A DNA stretch of 64,000 nt from Nepenthes gracilis (GCA_033239525.1 BSYO01000003.1:25723540-25787539); one strand, 5' to 3'; numbered from the stretch's first letter, positions 36,266 through 49,975 are shown. The notes: generated by a model from the sequence alone, not told the origin. Made by a program: numbers and translations.

Positions 36266-37071
36266 CGATATAAATGTTAATTTTTATAAATTATTAAATA
36301 AATATACTTTGAATTAAATCCGTTGTCTTTTCCCTCCTTGAAAATGGAAGACATGATCATTTATAGTAATAGACTTGTATAGGCATTAAGGGCAAATTTA
36401 TGACTGTTTTTTATTTATCATTTAAAAAATATATTATATATTTTTTAAAAAAAAATTATATAATTATTTTTAAATTATTTATAGGTTATATACTCTGACA
36501 TAATATATTTATTTTTTATATATAAATTTATTAATATAAATAAGATATTATATGTCATTTGCTAGTGGCGCAAGTACGTTCCCTAGTTATTTTTATTTGT
36601 TTTAATTAGATATCGTATAGGTGTAATTAAAAAAATTAGTAATATATTGATTTTAAATTTTATGAGATGACAAGAAAAATATTTATTGGGAGGTGGGGAT
36701 CGAGTGTGCCCAGTACCATGAAAGGATGTCACCCCGTGATTGACCCCACCACTGACATAAGCCACGCTTATTATCATCACTGGCATGCGTTTCGGCTTTC
36801 AACTGACCCTTCGCATTCATTATTTTTTAAATAATATTATAACTATTTCGTTATTTATTTTTAACTTAATTTACTAATATATTTTAAATAATAAAATATC
36901 ATGCTTCTAATATAAAGTAATCAAAAGAATTTTATGATATTGTGTAATAAATTAATACTCAGATAATTTCTACTTGCTAATAATACGTAGAGACAGTCCA
37001 ATGAATATAGCTTGAGTTAGTAAAGAAATAGAATCCCTAATAGTTAAAGAAATACAATCTCTAAGTGCATG
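35091..37071. other. AT-rich spacer with two GC-richer islands
   Basis: No gene. 35260-35420 and 36680-36800 are GC-richer stretches without recognisable coding content. A perfect (AT)31 microsatellite lies at 36201-36262. Confidence 0.5.
36201..36262. repeat. (AT)31 microsatellite
   Basis: Sixty-two bases of uninterrupted AT dinucleotides. Confidence 0.98.
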
Positions 37072-37074
37072 TTT

Positions 37075-37608
37075 AATTAGTAAAAATAAAAATTTTATTT
37101 ATATTTTATTTTTAATAAAATATTTATTTTATTATTTAATTTTTTAATAAAAAATATATATTTTTTAAAAATATTTATTATTTTAACTTAAAAATAAAAA
37201 TATTACATACTTTTAAGCATTTTTTTATATATTACATGTGAGAAATAATTATTGCCATAACCTATAATTTTTATTTTTATTTTATCATTATTATTATTAT
37301 TATTATTATTGATGATATTATTGTCGCTGAATATATCATTATATAGACGTGTAGGTATTATTCATATTATTCAGCATTTAAATTTTTTTTTTAAAAATAA
37401 GGGTATAAAAGTTATTAATATAAATTTTTATTCTATTTCTTATACTATTACTACATACTAAATATTAAAATATAAATTTTTAACTTATTTTATTTTAATA
37501 ATTAAATATAATAATAAAAATTTTTAATTCTATTCGTATCTTATTTTATTTTTTAAAAATAATTTTTTTTATTCCTACCTTATACAATTCAAGTAATTAA
37601 ATGTACCA
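37075..37608 (+). mobile_element. Tourist/Harbinger-like MITE, copy 2 (534 bases, TAA target duplication)
   Basis: Flanked by TAA at 37072-37074 and 37609-37611, the trinucleotide duplication of PIF/Harbinger elements. The left end GTGCATGTTTAATTAG and the inverse of the right end TGGTACATTTAATTAC match imperfectly. The interior is AT-rich with a TTA microsatellite near 37286-37310 and no coding capacity. Confidence 0.65.
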
Positions 37609-37611
37609 TAA

Positions 37612-38489
37612 TAATCATTTGCCAAGAATTATTCAACTAGATATAGCATTTCTCGTTGTCAATCTGAAAATTAAATTTTCTCATTACAGTAAATTTCTTA
37701 ATATTACAAGTGATTGCTTGGAAATTTTTCTCAAAATGTATATGATTCATGGATTTTTCTTCATCATCAAATTTTATATTATTTGTTTTATTATATTTAA
37801 ATTATTTTATACTCTTATGTTTTGGTGATTGAAGGATAACGGGCACCCAACTTTACCATTTATTTATATATATTTTAATTATAATAATTTATAAATTGCT
37901 ATTTTCCTATGAAATACTTATTCACACCGTCTAAAATGGGTCAGCCAATTTGAAATATTATTACTCTGTGAAGAAGATGAAATATTATTCCGGTGTGGTG
38001 TGGTCTACGTGAGCACATTAATACAGGTGAAACGTAAAGAAGGGAAATAGGCTACACCCAGTCAAATCAAAGGTGGTGTTGATCTTGATCGATTATGAAT
38101 CGAACGGGGTTGATGGTTTGATTGGACGATTGTGACAATCACGCACCATGCACCGGCTACAGGGAACCAGTCCTCTCAAGCCAGCGTGACAGAAACAGAG
38201 AGAGACGAGACACACAAACATATCGACACTCATTTTTCGTCCTTTGAAGTACATGAGAAAGCTCCCTCGCTTGTTTGAATCAAAGGGCTTTGTCGATCTT
38301 TATAGCAAAGTAACACCATTTAATTAATTTAATGATATTTTTTTAATAATATAATGTGTAATTTCGTTATTTTTATTAAAAAATTGATAAAAATCAATAG
38401 ATGATGCTGCACCCTAAATCTGAACTTTAAATATATTTGAGTTTAACTGTTCTTTGGATCTAATCACCATCTTATATACTTGGGTTCAT
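37612..38489. other. Spacer, no recognised gene
   Basis: AT-rich with a GC-richer part at 37980-38260. I found no domain, exon structure or RNA. A block at 38290-38400 (GTCGATCTTTATAGCAAAGTAAC) recurs in diverged form at 39457-39550. Confidence 0.5.
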
Positions 38490-39330
38490 ATACACCATAA
38501 CAAACGATTAAAAATTAGAGAAAAATAGTGGGACTCGTTTCTTGATTTATCTTCTGATACTCAAGTGAACAATCGATCTTCCAAGAATAAAAAGGTAAAA
38601 CAGAATGTGCAGAGATGAATGTTAGGTGAGGAATTTGAAAATAAGGGCCAGATGTGTACTCATGGAGAGCGGATTTGGTCGTGGGGTGTTTGTAAAGAGC
38701 GACCTCTCTAAGTACTGAGTTCGCAAGAAACAAATAGTAGAAGAGATGGTAGAGTGATTGGATGCTTAAGAATTGGAGACCTTTTGCTGGTTTGAGTATG
38801 TAAGCGACCATGCCTATAGAGTGAATCTCCATAACATTTTATAAGCGTGGGCCTTCGCCGTCTTTCTTAGATAGTAAGGCGGGATGCCCACATTCTAAAA
38901 GAATCATTTCCTTTTTTTCTGTGTGGATGTAGGCGTCATTGTGGGTTGCAATAGTTAGGAAGAATGATTCCCTTCATTCCGCGGAGATGTCGTGTCTAGT
39001 GACCGTTGATATTGCCGTTGTGAGTCATACGCTGATTTGAAAGCTTTCATTTCGAGATGTCTTCCTAATTCGATGGATTTGTGTTACAGAGATTATTGCC
39101 ATTTTTAGAGTTTCAGAAAAATAGGGCACACGACCGTTGAACATGAAAAAAATGGCGTAGGCCGATTTCGATCTAGGCCACGTTTGTTTTGGGTTGCGTC
39201 CGGCCTGCTTGAGACGCTTCTCAGATCAACGACAGCGTTGACCGTCCTACGAGCAAATGGGCCGCTATACCTTCTAAGCCACCTACTTTTTTAAGCCGAT
39301 CTACTATAACCGTCCCATCAAATGGATAAA
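38490..39330 (-). repeat. LTR-like segment, minus orientation
   Basis: Carries GGGACTCGTTTCTTG at 38530-38544 followed by a GATACTCAAGTGA block, as in the LTRs at 24345 and 34270. A minus-strand TATA-like CTTATAAAATG lies at about 38846-38836. A GC-richer tail with GGGCCGC words follows near 39260. It appears to be another decayed LTR. It lies between copies of the short repeat at 38290-38400 and 39457-39550. Ends are not defined. Confidence 0.4.
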
Positions 39331-42121
39331 TATTATATTTTTTAAATGTGTTTTAAAAATAATTATTTGATATATTTAATATTTGTTTTTATCAATTCTA
39401 CTATATCCCAGGGGTTCTTAAAGCCAGTTATCTCTTTTAAGTATGCTCTGCAGGAATCGTCGATCTTTGTAGTAAGGTAACGCAACCCAATTAATTTTAA
39501 AATAATTTTAATGATATAACATATTATCTAGTTATTTTTATCAATAAATATACAAAAAATAATTTATAAACAAATATTGTACTTTTAATAAAATCTTAAA
39601 AATAATTAAATGACATATTTGATATTTATTTTTATCAGTTTTATTATACTTTAGGAGTTCTCAAAGTCAATCATCTTTTTAAATATTCAATGGGTTATCT
39701 ATGTGGGGGGATATTTTAGGATGAATGTGTTAATATATCAAGTAACTTTCTAAAAATTATTATTAAAAATTAATATTTTTTATACTTTTATTAGTCTTTC
39801 AAGTGTACATTTAAATCAATTATTTTATTTATTTATTTATTTTTTTGATTATTAATAAGTGGTGTCAAGCTTGTGGAGTTAAGAAGGAAACTGCCACCAA
39901 GATAAATTTTGTTATAAATAGCAACCAATCTCCAAAACATCGGGTCTCTCTTTCCCTTAACTCATTTGTTAATAATTAAATTTTAATTTAAATATCAAAA
40001 GATATTCTAACCAGCAAGTTTCATATCTTTTAAAACTCTAATTATAATTTGTAGTGTGTAAGATCCGAATTAATACAGATTTTAGGCATATATAATAATA
40101 TAAAAATAAATATAAAAAATATATTCTTACAATTAGGAGTACAACTTTTAAGATTTTCAAAAGGTGCTAAGAAAAATGACTGTGAGAAAATGAATAAATT
40201 TACTCTAATGTCTTGTTATATGCTACAAAATAAATTCAATCATCCATATATTTTGTCCATCTATATTATTCAGCATTTTCTCTGATTTATTGGCAGCAAC
40301 TTAGGTACAAATCTGTCTTAGTCAACATGAGAAAAATAAAATAAAATAATTTCTTGGAATTTTTTGTATTTTTGGTGGAAAATTATTGCCTCAATTAGTA
40401 TTTAGATTTAAAAGTCATATTTCCTTGACTTTCTACTGTTATTTTTGGTTTGATTCCATAATTACTTAAGTGTCTTTAGAGAGAATTGAAATGTTATACC
40501 AAATACTAAAATCCTAAAAGACAAATGAATTTAAATAAAAAGTTAGGAAATAATATTAATTTTTTTCACCAAGTTGACAAAAAAATATAGATATGTTAAT
40601 TAGTGTGAGTAATAAACTTAAGGTACTGTAATTTTATGATGATTTTAAACTAAAAAAAGATATAATTCAACAGCATATGAACATCAAAATAAGGTATCAA
40701 GTTAGGTTGTCCTTTTTTATATTTAATGATAAAAAATTTATCATGATAATTTAGACTGTTAATATTATAATAATATATCAAAATAAATCAAATTAATTTT
40801 ATAATTATAGTCATCTAATTTAAAAAATTTAAAATTTTATCATTCAAAATATTAAAAGATACTAACCCCTCTCCAAATTTAGTTTCACAGTTTATAAGTA
40901 TTCTACAAGTATCTTTTCATATATAATTGAAAATATTTATATAAAAAACAAAATAGATAGGCCCGCACCGTTACACTATATGAACGGTTAAATTGTAAGA
41001 AAATTATAGATGTTAAAATATCTTACATTTCGTTATTCTAAAAGGTACGTGCTCGTAAAGCAGCGGGCCAGATATGGGCTTACAATAAGAAAGTCTAACA
41101 TAATAGTCCCATTGATAAAATGGGCTCACATAGATGGGCCCATAATGTCACAAATTGAGTTTTTTAAAATTTAAATAACTCAAATATCGGATTAGATATA
41201 TATCATAAGAATACTAAATTAATATAATAACTGTGAATTTAGTAGCAAATATAAGATTTAACTGAACTAAATTATATCATACGATCGTATAATGTATGTA
41301 TTTTTTCAAACCTAAATTATCTGTAAGAAAAATATCTAACTAAATATTTAAATTATCACAATATATAATTGTACAAATTATTTATCCAACGCAACATTTG
41401 AAAATGTATAAAATTTTCAAAACTCAAAATATATAATAATTCCGTACATTAAATACGAAATAATTCTCAAATATAAATACAAATACAATTAAATATAAAT
41501 CATCGTCAAATCTTATTTCATATATTGTAAGTATTAATAGCTCCTTAATCTGGATAAGATATAATATATCGTAAATTATTGGTTTAAAACTCAATAAATA
41601 TGTATATACGATATATAAAGATTTATGTTAACAAAGAAAATGAAAAGATGAAAAATCATATAATATATGTAAAATTTAATATGTTAAAATTTTCAAATAA
41701 CACAAAATTTTTAAGTAAAATAATAATTATAAGTAAAGTAAAAAAATTTATAAAATAAATCAAATAACAAATTCAAATATAATTATTTTTAATATTAAAT
41801 TTTACAGATTTAGCTCAAAAATATTTCAAAATCTTCTTATCTCATATTTTTCTTTTTCACTCTTCTGCCTCTTTTTTCTTGTAAAAATAATTAAAAAATT
41901 AAATAAATATCCTTTCAATACCCAATTACTGCACAAGTGTAGACAGCCACCCATCGTGCATCATTACACACATATATACGCACAAGCAATATTATTTAAG
42001 TGTTAAATCTAAAATTTTTATTTTTATTTTTTTTAAAATTTTATTATATAAAATAATTTAATATATATAATAAAATATAATATATAAAAATAAATAAATC
42101 AGATATTACTTGCCACAACTA
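39331..42121. other. AT-rich spacer with a short direct repeat
   Basis: 39355-39445 and 39599-39688 are diverged direct copies (shared AATAATTA, TATTTGTTTTTATCA-like and GTTCTCAAAG-like words). Otherwise AT-rich, no gene seen. Confidence 0.5.
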
Positions 42122-42124
42122 TTA

Positions 42125-42356
42125 CCCCATATTTGGTTGGAGGGAATAGAAATTCTATTCCCTCCTTATTCTTGGTGGAATTATTATTATTCCAGTTTGG
42201 TTCTTGTTTAAGTTGGGAATAATAATTTCCGAAGGAATAGTTATTCCTTGATTATAAGGAATAACAATTCCTTGGTGGTATTAGGTATTTTTTATTCCTG
42301 GTTAGAGAGAAAAAAGAATTCACACCAAATAATTTTATTAACCCAAATTTACCCCA

Positions 42357-42399
<43 letters not shown>

Positions 42400-42606
42400 A
42401 GGGTAAAAGCGTCATTCCGATAAATTTTCACCTTATTCCTCATACAATTCTACAAACTAAACATTGTAATATAAATTTTCAACTAATTCTATTATAATAA
42501 TCAAATATAGGAACAACAATTCTCAACTTTATTTTCATCTAATTCTATTCGTTGGGAATAACTATTCTATTCCTACCTTATTCCATTCCAACAACTAAAC
42601 GTGCCA
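42125..42606 (+). mobile_element. Tourist/Harbinger-like MITE, copy 3 (482 bases)
   Basis: The best preserved member. The left end CCCCATATTTGGTTGG and the inverse of the right end TGGCACGTTTAGTTGTTGG are imperfect inverted repeats. GGGAATAGAAATTCTATTCCC near the left end forms a palindrome. A (TTA)n run of about 14 units lies at 42358-42399. Flanks TTA (42122-42124) and TCA (42607-42609) could be a mutated trinucleotide target duplication. Non-coding. Confidence 0.68.
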
Positions 42607-42609
42607 TCA

Positions 42610-45407
42610 GGATTTTCATAAGTCATCGTAAAAAGGAATTAGGGCATTTAGCTATTCTGAGGAATGGTACAAGCCATTGGCTGCTTAAAGGCTTGGTACT
42701 TTAAAAATATTTATTAGACATAAATTAAATTATTTTCTAAATTATGTCCGGATATTACCGATAGCTATTTTATATATAAATTAAACATCTCATTCGTCTA
42801 TAACTCATTCATAATTTATTTTTTATATATAAAATCTTTTTTTAATTTTTTAAAATTTAAATAAATTTTACGTATTTAGAGTGTAATTTAAAATTAATTA
42901 TAAATAAATAAAATAAAACTGCCATCATTACTGAGCTCACAAAAGCCATTTTCCTCTGCAAAAGCTGCTGTCAGAAGTCAGAGTGAGAAAATGAGAACTG
43001 TAAAGCTCTGAACTGAGACTCTTCCTCGGAATCGAAGACTAAATGCGCGGTCCTCACCGCTGTCATCATAATTTTTCTTCTGCCGATGAATTATTATGTG
43101 TTTGTTTTTTTATGTAAAATTCTGCAAATCAGATAATTAGGATCATAATTTTTTTAAAAGTATAATATATAATATCTATTATCTACACTCAATTAAAATT
43201 AAAATATATAATTAGTTTAATTTAATTGATTTAAAATTTTATAAAATTTAATTAATATATAAAAATATTAAAAATAAATATAATTATAGAATTAAATTTG
43301 ATTAATTCTTTGAACATAGGGATATGAATTAAAGTATTCGACTCGATTTGGTCAGAATTTATTGGTATTATAATCGTTAAAATATGTATTTTTTATTTTA
43401 GGTAAATATTAAAATTAAAAAAATTATTATAATAAATAATATTTTTTATATAAGTAATATTATTAATTTAAATTTTTTTATTAAAATTTATAATTATGTA
43501 ATATTTTATCTAAATATTATATATTTTAAATATTTAATATTTAAATATAAAATTTTAAGTTAATATATTAAAAATAAAAAATTTATAAGTTAGTCTTAAT
43601 TAACTCAATTCAGCTTATAAACAACTACGGTTTAAACTTTTGGCCAGGATAATTAAATATTGTTTAGTTTGAACTAATTTATTAATTATAAAATTTTATT
43701 TAAATTTAACTTATATCCTATTTAAATTTAATTTTAATTAAATTGTCTCAAATTATAATATCCCGACTTTAAATTCAATAATAATATATAAGACACATAT
43801 TATAAACATTCTCACCGATTATCACGCCATTAAATATCTCAAGGTTAAATCTACAATATAAAATAATTTAAAAAATAATTTATTACTTTATTACAATTGT
43901 TAGAGATATTATAAAAATTTATTTCCTATACAATGCACTTCAATACAAAATATTCAAATTTTATCCAATTATTTGGATTTAGATTTTATAATTAGAATTG
44001 GATCTCGTATGAATTTACTATGCCACAACCCAAACCATAACGTAATTAATTTAATACAAATCAGAAAAATGATACAAAATGCCAATATTGATATAATATA
44101 AACTTAGGGTTAATGTTTTTTATTATTTAATATAGCATAAATTGCAATTTTGATTAGCAATGTTTAATAAGTTGTTTGATGAATGGAGAATTTTAAATAT
44201 TTTAATTGCCTTATGATTTTAAAATTAAAAATATTAAAATTTTTATTTGACAGTTCAAAGTATTTCAAAGGTTTTTTTAACTGAATTAAGCTAATAGATT
44301 ATAGTTTAAAAATCATTAAGAAAATAAGAGTCTTTTATTTTAAAATTATTCAGACTCATTATTCAAGGGCAATTAATTTGATTTATTTCGAAAAAGATCA
44401 ATTGCATTTTTGTAAAATCCTAATTTAATCATCTTTATCGGCTAATTTACAAAAAAAAAAAAAAAGCCAATTTAGAGCACTTTTGAGAGAAAAACAAGGG
44501 GTATAAGAGTGCCAAATAGAGAAGTTCCACAACAAATACAACATGGTTTCCCTTTACAATCTATACATTCGAATCAAACTTAGGATGTATGATGTAACCC
44601 ACAAAAATCATATGCCAGATAAATATTGATATGTAGCAATAATCAAACTTGTGATACTATATCTAACCATTGCCATTACAAATAGCCTTACTCCTCTAGC
44701 CCTATACTCTCAAAAATAAGGATTTTATCAAATCAATTTAGACGGTTAAAATCATATAATGATTCAAACAAGCTTCGATATGTTGCCATTATCGGTTCCG
44801 TAGATGTTGAACTAATAATATTCTTACTAATTCAAGCATAAAAAACTGAAAAAAAATGTACAAGTCAGAGATCTGGTTTTTATTTACAGGTTCTGGGACA
44901 GCAAGAATTCAGGAAAACAGGCAATGGCAATGTTGCACAAATATATATATATAATATGCAGTGCACAAGAAATCAGAAAATAGAATCTTACTTAGATTTA
45001 TATACTGGTAGACATCACAATTGAAAACTTGGACCATTTGTGCAGATGGAGTCTTGTACAGTGAGGGCTACACTCCCATAGAAAATTGGTGAAAGAAACA
45101 GTGAAAAGGACAAAGTGCAATAGGGAAATTCTGTCAACCGAACTTCCAAAATATTCACGGTCCATCGCTAATAATATAGACAGCAAATTATAAGCAATTT
45201 CACTAAATTGAAGAGATTAGCTTAGAATCCAATGAGGAATATCCATAACAGACTACAATGGTGTAAACACCATAAACTCTAACCTACCAGTCTCATCATC
45301 CCAAATGAACTCTTTCTCCACTGAAAATTTGGATGTTGTGCGATTAGTAGGCTTCTTCTCTTTTTAAAGGTAAAAATGGCATGATGTCACACATTTGAAG
45401 ATAGTAC
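42610..45407. other. AT-rich spacer and 3' flank of the KRP gene
   Basis: No gene recognised. 42950-43090 is a GC-richer island without coding signal. The part nearest 45408 should hold the 3' UTR and poly(A) site of the KRP gene. Confidence 0.5.
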
Positions 45408-47825
45408 TCATGGATCTACTCTTATCCATTCATACCGTCCGGGAAGAGGCGAATCGTTCACAATGTCAAAGTTGTACCTACATTTGGATTCGAGAAAATC
45501 GAAGAAAAGAATAAATGCTTGCTTTCGTAGCATTTTCCAATTCAGCACAAGGAACCTTTGGAAGAAGAAGACGAAGAATACATACTTCTCTCTAAATAGT
45601 TTCTGTTGCTGCAGCTCGACTTCTGCAAAGAACTCCACCATCTCATACGTTCTTGGGATGACTCTTTGGGCTCTTTCGGTTGCAGCGGCAGAGGTGCACG
45701 AGGGTCTTACAGCTGACCCAGGAGTTCCAATAGTGGTCAGTTCCCTGATAAAGCTGCACGGTGTGTTTTCTCGAGTGCTCCTGTTGTTAAACGCGGAAAA
45801 AATTTTTGAAATGACAGAAATTTAGAAATATGGTGCTTTGATTTAGAAAAGTAAAAAAATGAATAAGGAAAGAGATAAATACAGTCCTTTTGAAAAACTA
45901 TTCCATGTATAAAACAAGAAGCTTATTGAACTAGTTTCTAAAGGGAATCCAAACTGCAAAAGGGCGGCTTCTTTCATGTAAGATACTGCAGAAGCAACAA
46001 CACTCTTACCAAAATAATGTTTGAGCAGTTTCCTCGAGGAAGGAGTAAATTTTGTAATTCAATACGGCACTATATGCAGACAAAGGCAGTGGCCCTTAAT
46101 GATAGAAAGAAATAATACAGAACAGGTCCAACTAAGAGACAATCTCAAATTAGAATATACCGTACATATGTTCTAATCTGATAAATGGTCCCATTTGTAT
46201 CATAATTAACTCTGAAGTACTTCATACGGCTAACATCATTTTGCTAAGTTTGCACATAAGAGGACTAAAGGACGACAATGGTCATCCAAAGGATGCATTA
46301 GGCCATAAACTCAGAACTCCCATAAATCTTTCTCCGTTGTTTTCACCTTTCTACCAATTACCCACACAGAAAAAATCCTTTCCCTGTTTTTAAACTTTCG
46401 GGCGTCTCAATGCAGCATTCTATCATGTCATTGCTATTGTGCAACAATTCAAAGGATAGAAATCTACCATTTTCCGTAATGTCGAAGAAGCTGGCAATGA
46501 AATACTTCTTCTGAAGATTTTGGCATTAGAAGACTGGTGGGACACACCTAATGTTAGCAGGCATAAAATTGTGCATGCTTATAAAACCCAGGAGTACTCA
46601 GTGGCCATAAATATGACAAACCTCATATGACAACAAATACCGTGCCCACAAGAACTCATGGCATTTAATGGACAACCAAAACATAAGATGCGTTCAAGAA
46701 AGAAAATGGGTATTGACTAATTTGCAATAGCATCCTAGATTCGTTCATTTCCATGCCCACAAAAGACAAAAGAGCACAAACAATTCATAAACATGGTAAG
46801 TTCATGTTCCCTATAGGAAATAGTAGCCCAATCCCAAAAGTGCATACACAGTAAAAACACTGCTCAATACCCGAAAAAGGGAACACAAACTTCAGTTTTG
46901 TGTGTTTTTTCTTTCGATTTTTTATTTTGAGTGGCGAGGGGAGAGGAGGGGAGACTTGGAATTCCTAGTTGCAGAAGCAATCCAGTAGGAGATAACTTCA
47001 GAATGTCCAAAGAGTAAGAATTCCAAATTCGTAAAAATCAAGAGTGGACATGTAAAGAGTTGTTTTCAGCATTCATATTCTCAGGAAATAAATTGAGACG
47101 TCAACCTCACAAATACAGGAGAAACCATTTTGAATGATGAAAGTAAAGAGCACCTCTTAAAGTTTCTTTATTAACAAGTACAGTTCAGAAAGGCCCAAAA
47201 TCAAATAAGCAAATTTACAAACAACGACGACAACAACAATAAAAAACAACACAACCAAAACAAAGAAAACAGAAAATCAAAGCCAACATCCGGATACCCA
47301 TAAGCACAATTCCAAATGAAAACGGAATTTTTTTCTTAAAATCAATTCAAACCTTCCTGTTTCATCACACTCCAAATTGTTCTCTCCAAACGACGCTTCC
47401 AAGAACTCCTCCGTTTCACCTTCTTTTCCCTGCACAAGCCTTTTCGCTTCCGAACTGAAATTACCAAAACACTCCTCCTCGTTCCCCGGACGGCGAAACG
47501 ACGCCGACGCAACTGATCCCGAGTTCACTGAATTGACCTGCAGCCTCGAACTCGTCTTCTGAGGGTTAGTCTGCTTGTTGCCGCTACTTTGCTTCGGCGG
47601 CGGTGTTTGTCTTTCTTGTTTTTGCTTAGAAGAGGGCAGTGGGGTCTGAAATTGGGGCTTTTCGAGCCGCCGGCTCCGAAGCTGGAGGTAAGAGAGCTCC
47701 GGGTTTGGCTGCAAAGCCAAAGCGAGGGTTTTAGCTCGGGTACGAACGCCGAGGTTGATGGGTTGAGAAACTTCCATGACAGCTACGTCAGCCATGATCT
47801 TTCCCTTCTTCATGTACTTCCCCAT
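45408..47825 (-). CDS. Cyclin-dependent kinase inhibitor, KRP/ICK family (3 exons, 245 aa)
   Basis: Nuclear inhibitor that binds CDK-cyclin D complexes and restrains the cell cycle; it is the plant relative of animal p27Kip1. Exons on the minus strand: 47825-47353, 45780-45586 and 45477-45408. All introns are GT/AG (1572 and 108 bases), and the phases (Arg and Lys codons split) join to 245 codons plus stop. The N-terminus [20 protein letters not shown], the [13 protein letters not shown] motif (about residue 45), [11 protein letters not shown] and the [14 protein letters not shown] segment match KRP3-type proteins. The C-terminal CDK/cyclin-binding motifs are present: [18 protein letters not shown] and [16 protein letters not shown]. 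The middle is Gln/Pro/Lys-rich and probably disordered. The protein ends RVDP. Closest in motif order to Arabidopsis KRP3, but orthology is not proven here, so no symbol is assigned. Confidence 0.95.
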
Positions 47826-47987
47826 CTCCCTTCTTCCTCTTCTCTGTTATCTTGCTTCTGGGTACTAGGAATCCATCAACAAATTACACACGAGGATGTG
47901 ATAGTTGAGTATGACAGCAGAAGGAAGATGTGTTGGAGGAGATGGAGAGGTGTAAGGAGTCGACGCAGAGGCACGAATTTGTCAAGG

Positions 47988-48091
47988 AGGGAGAGAGAGA
48001 GAGAGAAACAGAAGGGTGAAAGTGGAGGGAAAATGAGAAGACGGTGTAAATATTTGTAAGTAGTTTGGTGGGCTGTAGAAAAGTTAGGGTT
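47988..48091 (-). promoter_or_regulatory. CT-rich leader, site II and telo-box upstream of the KRP gene
   Basis: On the gene's strand a CT repeat (complement of GAGAGAGAGAGAGA, 47990-48005) lies about 170 bases upstream of the ATG. A TGGGCT site II motif lies at 48069-48074 (plus) and AACCCTAA (telo-box) at 48091-48084 (minus). Site II and telo-box pairs are known in promoters of proliferation genes such as PCNA. Their use here is inferred. Confidence 0.5.
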
Positions 48092-48109
48092 AGATTCACA
48101 GGAAACACT

Positions 48110-49975
48110 AATCAGGCTTTCTCCTCTAAGCTCATCTTCTACCTCTGAACACTTGATTTGTAGATTATCTATATCATAATATACTCTTCATAAATTATTC
48201 ATAAAAATTAAACTTATAAAATTTATTGTGAAAATTATATTGTTTTTCCATAATTAATTGTCTCAACGATGTAACACGCCAATTGCTTTTTCCTTTTCTC
48301 TTTTTGAATTTGTTATTTTTTTCAATAAATCAGATTTTGTTATTTTAGGTATAAACCATATTTTTTGACACTATTATAAATAATCCTCTATTTTATTGAT
48401 TTACCCGGCACTCCTATTATTACTAACCCTAATGAGAGATGAGAGCAGTATTAATTAAATGAAAACACTTCAACTGTGTTTAAATATTAAAAAGTTCTGA
48501 TTTCTTATCATAAAATCTTCTAAACTTCTAATCTAAAATCTTATCTTAACCTAAAAACATTCAGAAATTTGTGTGTCCCCGTAGTGTTAGAGCTTCAAGA
48601 GCCGGTGAAACATAATCTGTGAAAAGATTAAAATGCATCCAATTTGATCATTGAAAAAAATATAAAGATTTACTTATTAAAGTCACTATTCAGCAGTAAA
48701 TCAACTAAGAATTTGTGCATATGTATCACATGGGTTGTAAGTTGATATCTACTAATAAATTTGCTTTACTTGGCTTGAAAAGTCCATGCAATTTTATCAT
48801 AAATTGTTTGATTATTAAATTCTATATTCATTATCAATATCTACTGTATATTATTTTATGGACTGATTTCATTATTGATATTATCGATGATTTATACTTG
48901 AGATAATCAACCTGGTTTGTAGCATTTAGACTCAAATAATATCCACATGTATCAAATATTGGTGTCTTTTTTTTTCAACTCTACGATTAGCATAAACTAT
49001 AGTCAATTAGGACATACCTATTTCTTTGTCGTGCCTGGTTTAATGTCATATTTATTTAATAGGGAATTGACATTTTTCAAATACAACTAAGATTCTTATG
49101 AGCTTAAAGTATGCTAAAATTTGCCGATCTATTTCTTGGCATAAGATGTGAGTAATATCAATTTTCAAATTCCACCATTTTTGAGGTATCCCAATATTGT
49201 ATTTTAACTTTCTAATTTTTAAAACTTAGGTATGAGTAAATGGTCTCTAAGGATCCTGCTTTCTCCGTTTCGTCCGTTGAATTAAAAAATTATAAATATT
49301 AAACAATACCATTAAAACAATAATTTTTTTTAATTTTTTTTATACATATTAGATTTAATATTCAATATATATTAATATTCTAAAAAAATTCAAAAATATG
49401 AATATTTTTAACATTATCCCCCGATTCAACTAAATGCACTCTAAATTAACAAAAGCATAAATAAATATGGTTTGACCATATTATTTTCCTATTTATGATT
49501 TACTAAAGATATTATATGACATATTTTTTGACAAGTAGTTAATTTATTTAAATTAAAATATGTGCGTACAAAGCTCAAGAAAACTGGACAACTGTCCTGA
49601 TAACATCAAAATACAGCCAACTCTGCAAGCTAAAACTCCCGCCAACATGAATACGAAAACAGCGGGGAGATGCCAAGAAGTGGACCAAGTGCGACCACCA
49701 ACGAGATTTGCTTTTACTTGTTTGCTGATTCTTTTTTCTGTGGCGACGTGTAGGCCCTTGCCCCCATTATCTTGAAAGGATATTTTTTTATTCCAAGCAA
49801 TTGTTAGTGATGAACACTTGGTATCAGGCAACTACTTCTTCCCAAGGCCTACAAGAGCCTTTTGAATCTTGTGAGATCATCACAGACAATTGTTGGATCA
49901 TTCTCTTATAAGTCTGTAATATTATATAAATGATTCTTTTATATTTAAAGGTGTCAGGCAAGGTTGCATAATGTT
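48110..49975. other. AT-rich spacer, no gene
   Basis: Mostly AT-rich. 49560-49760 is a GC-richer island (contains AAACAGCGGGGAGATGCC) with no recognisable protein. Possible upstream regulatory DNA of the KRP gene lies near 48110-48600. Confidence 0.5.

Noticed and set aside
47589..48059. 156-codon plus-strand frame
   Set aside because: Antisense to KRP exon 1 and its 5' UTR; no family resemblance.
47884..48108. Upstream ORF in the KRP 5' leader
   Set aside because: It begins with GTG rather than ATG, and the Ser/Leu-rich translation comes from the CT-rich leader.
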